From positions 2,620,943-2,652,869 of the forward strand of contig NW_009242971.1 of the NCBI RefSeq assembly GCF_000388065.1: 31,927 bases of DNA, given 5' to 3'. Of this stretch, positions 12,425 through 21,600 are shown piece by piece. How positions within the stretch are numbered: position 1 is the first letter of the stretch; each line of letters begins with the position of its first letter. Both the position numbers and the translations under genes were made by a program. Source of the stretch: Fonticula alba. Taxonomy: Eukaryota; Opisthokonta; Rotosphaerida; Fonticulaceae. The notes beneath the pieces were generated by a model. The model was not told where the DNA came from and made no database searches. It saw only the letters and a list, made by a program, of their open reading frames with translations.

Positions 12425-15400
12425 ACTCCAGCCCCCCCCCAATCTCGTATCCCCCCCCCCGTATCCCCCGCATCCCCCGCATCCCCCATCGCCCCGCGAA
12501 CACAGAAGGCCGGCCGGCGTCGAGGAGACAATACAACAGGCTTGAGCGGTCAGAACCAGGGCAGGGCGGGCAGCAGCGGCTCCGGGAGGGGCGCGGGCAC
12601 GCAGGCGGCCGGGTCGGCCGCCACCTTGGCCAGGACGCACCGCGGGTGCCAGGCCTGCACGGAGATATCCTCCACCAGGAGGCTGATGCCGAACATGGGC
12701 CGGCGGATGGCCCCGCCGCGGCCCGGCTCCGCGGCCGGGCGCGACCACTGCAACGGCGCAAAGGGGGCGATCATTTCGTTCTGCTGCCCGGGCGGGACAA
12801 ACCCACACCCGGGGCAGGGGGCAAAGGGGTCGGCGGCCGAGCGCTCGGCCGCCCGGGCGTGCTCCGTGCAGAAGCCCACCAGGCCGCGCTGGCCGCCGGC
12901 TCCGGCCGTGGCATTGCGCAGGATCTCCACCAGGGCCTCCCGGGCCAGGGCAAACTCCCCGACCGCTTGGCGCTCATCGCGCGCATTCCCATCGAAGCCC
13001 GGGGCCGCGCGCCCGGCCAGCCCATCGTCCGACAGGGCCCGCGGGCCGAAGGCGATGTCGGCCGGCCGGCGGTGGAGCTCCGGCAGCCCGGCCAGTCGCT
13101 GGGCCCGCAGCCAGTATGCCTGGCGGATGTCGGCCTCCAGCGGCGGCGACTGGGCCCGGGGGAGGGGGCCACCGGCGGCCGGGGCCTCCCCCCCCGGCGG
13201 CGATGGCGGCCGCCCGTCCGGCGACCGGGTGTGCCGGTGTCGGCGGGTGTCGGCCCCGGCACACGGCCCCGGGTCCCCGGCCAGGGCGGCCGCATCGTCA
13301 TGCAGCCGCTCCAACTCCTGGCTGAAGTCCCGGGCCGCGATGCCGGGCCCGGGCCGCAACAAAGCCGGGGACTTGGCCCCGGCAGCCGGGTCGGCCTTGT
13401 CCTCGGCCGCCATGGCGGCGGCCACCACGTCGGCCAGGGGCACCGGCCGGCGCCGGCCCGGGAGCCTTTGCGCCGGCTTCACGGCCGCCAAGCCGGCATC
13501 CGGCTCGCGATTAATCCAGAAGGCAATCTCCCGGGCCGGGGCCGGCGGGGTGGCCCCGGGCCGACGTCCAGCCGGCGGCCCGGGCCGGTCGGGCATCGGC
13601 CCCGGCGGCTGGGCCCCCGGCGAGGGGCCGAGCCCGGCCGGTCCAAGCCCCGGCGGCTGGGCAGACACCCCCCCGGGGGGGGACCGGCCCCAGGCCGGGG
13701 GGCTGCCGCCCGGGAGAACCGGCCGCCCGGCCAGCTCCAGCAGGCTGGCACTGGCGGTGATGCCCTGCTCGCCGATGGCCGGGGCAAGGAGCCCGTCCGA
13801 GTCGCTGGCCGATCGACTGGCCGGCGGGGGGGACACCGACCCCGGGGGCGCGGCGGCCCCGGCCGGCAGGCCGCCCCCCCGGGTGCCGGGTGTCTCGGCC
13901 CCGGGGGCGGCCTGCAGGAGGTCCTCCAGGGTGTCGGACTCGAACAGCGGGTCCGCCTGGTCGAGGATGGCCCGCAGCCGGCCGGCCGGTTGCCGGGGCC
14001 CGGCCGTGCGGCCAAGCCCCGGCCCCGGCGGCAGGACCTGCTCCTCCAGGGGGACATTCAGACCGTGGGCCAGCTGCTGCTGACGCAGATACTGCCGCAG
14101 GGCCAGCGGGTCCTCCAGGTCCGGCGGGGTGACATCCGGCGGGGACACGCACCCCGGCGACCGGGCCCCCGTGGGATCCGGGCTGCCCTGCAGCCCGGAA
14201 TACCACGACCCGGGCGACAGGCCATGCCCCTCGTCACCGGCATCCCCGGGGCCCGGGCCACCGGCGGCGCACCCGGCCCCCAGGCGCTCGCTCAGCCAGG
14301 GGACCGTCCGGCGGATGTCCTGGCAGGCGGCGCACGCGCTCTCCAGGAAGCCGCTGAGGCTGCAGAAGAAGGCCTCCTCGAAGGCGGCGTCCGGCTGGGG
14401 CGCCTTGGTCGGCGGTCCGGCCGGCGGGGCCGCCGCCCCGGGCCCGGGGCCCATCGAGCCGGCCGGGGCCGTGTCGCCCGGCGCAAAGCCGCCGGCCGCC
14501 AGGGCCAACGTCGGCGAGGGGGGCTCCTGCCCGGCCAGGTCGCCGCTGGCATTGAGGATCTGCCGGAGGGAGTCGGCCACGCGAATGCACGAGGCAATGG
14601 TGGCCGGGGACAGGTGGAACACCAGGCGCTGGCCCTTGCCCGAGGGGGCCACTCGGTCGGCCTCGCCCGGGGGGCCCGGGCTCCGCATGGCCGCCGGGGT
14701 CATCGGCACGCCCGGTCCCGGGCCCACGGCCGGGGCGGCGCCGGTCGAGCCGGGCCCCGGGGCCGGTGCCGTCCGCGGCCCGGTCGCGGCCGACGCCGTC
14801 CGCGCGAAGAGGCTCTCCCGCACATTGGCCGGCAGCTTGGCGATCTGCTCCGGCGTCAGGGGGATCGATTGGATGGGGGACACCGGGATCGGCGAGGCGC
14901 GCACCGACTCCGACAGGAGTCCGGGCAGGCTCGGGGCCATGTGCGCATCGGCCGGCACCACCGGGTGCGATTGGCCCAGCAGCGACAGCGACACAAAGAT
15001 CCCCGGCGACCGGGCGAAGATGTGCGGCGGCGGCGGCACCCAGCCCGGGCGCTCAAGCTGCTGCCCAAGCGGGCCGCGGGGGTCTTCCTCGCCCGGGCCG
15101 GGCTTGGCGGGCGGAGTGACCCCGGCCTCGGCCTCGGCCTCGGGGGCGGCCCACCCATCGGGCCCCGGCGGGTGACCGGAGGCCGGGCCTGGCGGGCCAT
15201 GCACGGTGGCCGCCTCGGAGTCGAGCACCCCGACGCGGGACATCCGGGCCAGGTTCTGCGTGGTGATGCTTTGCCCCGGGCGCGGTTGGCCATAATCCAG
15301 GAAGGCCTTCGTGAGGGGCGGCTGCTCGAAGAGCACGCAGCTGATGGAGATTTCCAGGCGCTGTCCCGGGACGGATTTGCCAACCGGCCGCAGGGCCCCG

Positions 15401-15593
15401 GTCGGGTGAGGGGGGCATCCAGGTCAGCTCATCTGGCAGGCAGGCCGGGCCCACAGGCCGGCATCCCCGGCAACAGCGACACCTGCCCGGCACCTGGCAC
15501 CTGGCAATGGGCCGTGCGAAGCCCTCCGCCAGGGAGACCCTGCGCCCTCCTGGCCCTCGCCTCGCCCTCGGCTCATTGTACATGCACAAACAC

Positions 15594-15634
<41 letters not shown>

Positions 15635-18600
15635 CAGGATGACAGCGCACCACACAGGGGACAAAGCCAAAAAGCACGGTCTTCGACCGGGCCCCGGCGC
15701 CGGGGCCGGAGCTGATGCCGGCACTGGCGGCCGGCCCCGGCACCGGGGCCGGAGCCGGGGCCGGGGCCGGGGCCAGCCCGCCCCCGGGGAAGGTGATGCG
15801 CGGCTCGCCCGGCAGGACGAAGAGCGTGCGCAAGGCCCGCCGCGAACAGGGCGACAGGTAGACCAGCGAGTTGAGGATGTCCAGGCGATAGGTGTCATAG
15901 AAGAGCGGCCACAGGACATGGCGGATGAAGTCCATCGGCAGGCTGGCCAAGCCGTCGGTGGCACTCAACGGCCGCTGGTGGGCCCCCTGGTCCACCAGGC
16001 GCTGGAGGCCCTGCTGCAGGAGGATGGTCGAGTACAGTGGCGGCGGCAGGTGCAGGCGCAGGGCATCGCCGATCTTCCCCCGGGCACAGGCGGTGGTGGA
16101 AATGCGCACGGTGTCCGGCGCCAGGAGAATGACCGGCGTATGGTGCAGCACCGAGTACTCGGTGGGGAAGGCGATGATCGGGCTGTCCAACGCCTCAAGG
16201 GTCACATGGATGACGTTCGGGAAGACCTTCACCGAGTACAGGGACCCGAGGGAGCGCTGCGGCACGGGGGCAGCGAGCAAGCGCGAGCCCGAGCGGTCGA
16301 AGGACGCCGGGGGGTGGGCCGGCCAGCGGCGTCGGGGGTTTTGGAGGGCATGGCGTCGTGCGCGCACGAGCACGAGAACACATGAGCGTGTGTACAGGGG
16401 AGGCGGGGAGGGGGGGGGGGGCGAGAGACAGAGAGAGGGGGCGAAATGAGGGAACCAACAGGCACGGGACACATGGCACAAGGATGGGGGCAGGCAAAAG
16501 GGCATGGAGGCGGGCGCGGATGCCCGGGACCCGAGACCGGCGCCGAGGGGCCAGGTCGCGGCCCCGTGCCAAGAGGGGGCCCGGCATGGTGTTGGCAGTC
16601 AGTCAGTCAGTCAGTCGGTTCGAAGGCAGCCAAAGACACTGGCACATGCTCGGGCCCCCGGGGGCACTTGGGCATTTCACCACGGCACGCACATAGACCG
16701 CGTCATCGGCGATCAGGAAGAAGGCGATGATGGCATTGACCACCTCGTGGCGGATGAGCAACCGAGCGCCGGAGGCCGACACCTGGACCCACTGCGACCC
16801 GGCGGCCAGCTCATAGTCACTGCGGTCCCACTCATCCAGCACGCCCCAGGCATCGCGACGGTCGGCCTCCAGGTGCTGCCCGGGCGGGGCACTGGCATAA
16901 TCCTCGGCCAGGGGCTCGGCCGCGAAGAGGCGCGCATGGCCGCCCCCGGCCCGGGGAGTCCGCGGCCCGGTGGCCGACCCGGGCTGCGAAGCCGAGGAGG
17001 CAGGCCCGGAAGAGGGCGACACCGGGGTCGGCCCGGTGCCCACGAAGGACCCCGGCCGGAGGTGCCCATACGCCGCCGGGCCATCGTCCCCCAGGGACCG
17101 GAGCTGCCCGAGCAGGCCGCCATCCGACAGGATCGAGCTTTGCAAGATGCTCAGCACCTGACGCATGAGGGCCGTGGTGTCGGTGGTGTAGCCAGCCACG
17201 CGGCCCATGAGCCCCGGGAAGCGGAAGGCCATCTTCAGCAGGGCGGTTTTGCTGAGCTTCTGGGACCGGGCCAGGACCATGTTGACGGCCGCGCGAATGG
17301 GCTCCACCAGGGCCCGGCGCATGGCGCTGGCCAGCATGCCCTCTTGCTCCAGGGACTGCTCGATGGCCTCGCTTTGCAGGCGGTACCACTCGATCAGGTC
17401 CGGCGGCAGGGCCGACGACGGCCCGGGGGTGACGTGCGCCGTCGGCACGAAGCTCATGTGGTAGCGGACCTTCAGCGGGTGGTCCATGCTCAGGGTGGTC
17501 AGCCCGAGCCAGCTACACTGGCTGGCATCGGCCCCGGCGGCCCCGGGCAGGGTGCCGCTGCCGCTGCCCACGCGAGCCGCCCCCGGCGGCGGGGTCCCCG
17601 TCAAGCGAGACATATCCTCGCCGGGCTGGCGGCCGCCCACCACGAAGAAGGGCACCGGCTCGCGCTGGTCCGCGGAGATCCTGGCCGCCAGGCCGGCCTG
17701 CTGGGCGGGCAGCGGCCCGTGCGCCGGTTCTCGGCGTGCGGCTCCCCGCGTGTCGGTGATCGAAATTTTCTGCCCTCCCCCATGTCCGGCCGCCGGCCAG
17801 GGTCACATGCAGCATGTCGCGCATCGTCGCCGCCGACGCCACACCGGGACCCAGTGGCCAGGCCGAGCAGTGGCGATGCCCCGGGGGGGGGGGGGGGAAC
17901 CGGGCCGCGAGGATCGCGCGAAGAAAGAAGGAAGGAGCAAGGGGGGGAAAGGCGGAACACGGTCAGCGGCGTCCGGGAGGGCATTCGGCCGGGGGGGGGG
18001 GCACGGTGGCGGCGGCGGCGGCAGCGACGGCGGTGGCCCACGGCCAGGGGCCCGCACAGGCGGGGCAGCCCGCAAGAGCCCCGGACGCCGGGGGAAACAA
18101 CCGCTCCCGGGACGCACCTCGCACGAGGCACTGATGACGATGCCGGAATTCCGGATGACCACCGACAGACGGACATCCACCGTGCGGATGGTCATGGCCG
18201 GGTACTTGGCCGACCGGCCGAGCAGCTCGACCACGCCCCAGGGCGCGGCCGCGGGCCCGGCAGCCGTCGGCCCGGCGGGCGCTTGGAGCAAGCCACGGGT
18301 CGGGGAATCGCGCACGATGCACGACCCGGCATGGCGCCGGGCCCAGGACTCCTCGCCGGGGATGTACTCGCGGCCGGGCACAAAGCCGGCAGCCACCACC
18401 TCGATGCGCGCGGCCAGGAACCCATCGAAGCGGAAGCGCCGCGGGATGACGCCCCCCCCGCCGCCATAGGTCAGGGCCAGGGGGCTGTTGCCGGAGTGGG
18501 GCAGGTGCTCCGGCGGGGCGGACCCATCGGCCGGGAGGGCCCCATCGGCGCACTCGGCCAGCCAGGCGCGCACGTGCTCGCGCATGGCGGCCACCGCGGC

Positions 18601-21600
18601 CATCGGGTCGCCGGCCGGGCGTCGGGCCAGCTCCGCCCGCACGGCCTGCACCGAGAGGGTGGCCGTGCCGGGGCTGTGCGAGGCCATGCCGAAGATGGGC
18701 CGGAAGTTGCCGGCCTCGGTGCCCGGCATCTCCCGGTACAGCATGGCCGTCAGCATGCGATACAGGGCCCACAGTCGGAAGAGGATGACGTCGCCCTGGC
18801 TGAGCTCCAGCTCCAGCAGGCCCAGCTCCTCCTCCAGGGTCTTGCCCGGCACCGGGACCGCTGGCCGGAAGACATTCACCGTCATGGTCGGCACCCGTTG
18901 GAAGGTCAGGGTGGCGTAGAGGCGGACATAGCGCAGGCGCAGGGCCCGGCGCCGGGACAGGGCCCACGGCGACCAGGCGAACCCCTCGCGCGGCCGGGGC
19001 TCCGGCTCGACATCCACCGGGGCCATGACCGGCGGGACGGGCGGGCCGGCGGCCGGCCGGCCGGGCGCCGGCGGGGTCCGGGTCCCGGACTCCACCCCGC
19101 CCGGGGTGTGGTCCACGGCCCGGGCCACCCGGGCCGCCGCCTCCCCGGCCGCCGGCGTATACCGCGAAGCCAGGAGCTGCCACAGGAAGGTCGGGTCGGC
19201 CCGAGCACCGGGGGCCGCCAAGTCCCCCGGCCCGGAGCTCAGGGTCCCGGAGGCCGACTCGGACAGCGGGGTGATCCGGCCGGAGGGGCCGCCGGCCGAG
19301 GCAGTCCCCGCGGCCGCCGCCGCCGCCGCCGCCGCCCCCTGGGGGGGAGTCTGGCTGCCGGGGCCCGGGTCGGCCACCGGCGGCGGGGTGGCGGTCCCGG
19401 GGACCGGGCCGGCCGCCGGGCCGGGCTCCGCGCCGGTGGTCGACTTGGCCGCCGAGCGCCAGCCAATTTGCTGCAGCCGACGCTGCAGCCGGGACATCGG
19501 CGACTCGGGCGGCTGGCCGGTGGTCGGGTCCTTGCGCGGCCCGGCCGCCGGCGGCCCCGGCGAGGCGAAGGCCTGCAGCAGGGACCGCCGGCGCCGGCGC
19601 CGGTCCGGGCTGGCCGGCGAGGCCCGGCTCCGGGCCTCCCCCCCGGGGGGGGTGATCTCCAGGTCGCCCGCGGCGAGGCTCAGCCCGCGGCGTTCGGCCA
19701 GCGTGCTGCGCGAGGAGGCCGGCTCGTGCCCGGCCGAGGGGGCCGGGCCCGGCTGCTCGGCGGCCAGCCCGGCCGGCGGCTCCTCCTCCTCCTCCTCCTC
19801 CTCGTAGCCCGGGTGCCGGCTCACCTCCGACATGTATAGCAGGAATTCATCGCGGTTGTTGGCCCCGATGACCGTGGCCAGGCTGTAGTAGTCCTCGGCC
19901 GGGGCCTCGGCCGCCGGCGCGGCCGGGGGGGTCCTGTCGCCGGGGGCCAGGCCGGCCGCCGGCACATCGCCCGGCGGGGCGGCGCCCCCCGCCGGCCCGG
20001 CCGCCAGGGACATGGCCGCCGGTCGGGGCGGCCCGATGCCGGTGGTCGTTTCGACAGCCACCTGGCGCGGGGGCCAGCCCACCGGCGCCAGGGTGGCCTC
20101 GAGCACGCGCTTCGGCAGGGCATCCCCGAAGTACGGCCGGGGCAGCCCCGGCAGGAAGAGCCGGTTCATGGCGTACACCTGCCGGCGGCTGAGCCGGGCC
20201 GCCACCCGCGGCAGCACCAGCCCCACATCCACCACCGGGTCCATGTCGCCGCTGGGCCGCAACGCCCCCCGGACCAGGGGGAAGCGGAACATCAGCCGAC
20301 AGTATGCCTGGCCGGCGGCCTGCACCAGGCAGTGCGGGCCGAGGCGCTCCGGGCGCAGGGTCCCGGCCGGCAGGCTGTCCGGGCCCGGGCCCGGCTCCGG
20401 CGCCTCGGCCGCCGACAGCCCCCCGGGCAGGGTCCCGAGGAGCTCGCGGCGCAGGTCCACCGCTCGCGGCAGCAGCGACCTTGCCAGCAGATCCCGGCGC
20501 CGGGAAACCCGGCTCAGAGAGGACAGCAGGGCCAGCGGGTCGCTGGTGGCCGCCGCGGTCGCGGTGGCCGCCGCGGCCAGGCCCTGGCCGGGCGCCGCCG
20601 GCATGCCCGGGCCCCGGGCCGCCGGGGCATCGCGCCCGGCGCCCCCGCCATGACCATGCGCCGGCCCGGCCAGACGCTCCCACCACCGCCACTGCGGGAC
20701 CAGGCCGGCGGTGTCCCGGCCAAGGAGCTCCCGCAGCGGCAGCACATTGGCATGGATGCTGACACCCCGGCGCGCGGTCAGCGGAATGTCGATGACGATC
20801 GGCGTCGTCCGGCTGGCCACCCAGGGCTGCACGAAGTCCCACACGTCCTTGATGCCGGTGGCCCACTCGCTGTCCCAGAATTGGCTGAGCCCCTGCCCCG
20901 GGAGGCTGAGCATGGCCGCCACCGGGCCGCCCAGCAGGGCGCCCACATCGGCGCCCAGCAGCCCGGCCAGGCCACCGCCGAGGCCCGGGCCGGCCGGGTC
21001 GGGCCCCTCGTCGCCGGCCGGCCCGGGCCGCCCCCCCAGCAGGTCGCCCATGGCGGCCAGGATGTGGGCCTCCGGGCGGCCGGCCGACGCGTCGGGCCGC
21101 GCCTCGGGCCGCGCCTCGGGCCCGGCCGGCCCGTCGGCCCCCCCCGACGGGCCGCCATCCTGCTCGGCGCCGGTATCCTCCTCCTCGTCATGGTCGTCCT
21201 CCTCGTCGGACAGCTCACCGCGCCCATGCAGCCGGGCATAGGTGTCGGTGTCGGCCAGACGCTCCAGCTCCACATGCCGGGCCACCAGGGCCACGCAGGT
21301 GACATCGCCCCGGACCCGGCGCAGGATCTGCTGCGTGGCGGCGCGCCGGCGCGGCCCCCCGCGCCCGGGCCCATGCACCGATGGCCCGGGCTCGGGCATG
21401 TCGCCGGCCGGCGAGCCGGACCCCGGGTAGGCCACCCCGGGCCCGGGCGGGTGGTGGTGCGCGCTCCGGCGGAAGGCCGGGGTGTAGCGCCCCGGCGCCG
21501 GGCCGGCCGCCGCCATCGACGCATCCACCAGGAAGATCTCCACATCGCGGCAGGTGACATGGAGCCGGGGCACCAGCCAGTCCAGCGCCCAGCGGACCAC

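Noticed and set aside
15591-15632. CRISPR-like repeat array
   Set aside because: Pure tetranucleotide tandem repeat with no spacers, inside a eukaryotic intron.
11935-15642. Other long plus-strand frames (11935-15642, 16504-19839, 20332-23394, 315-2405, 3333-4718)
   Set aside because: Same reason: they run through minus-strand introns and microsatellites, are Arg/Gly-rich and show no family features.
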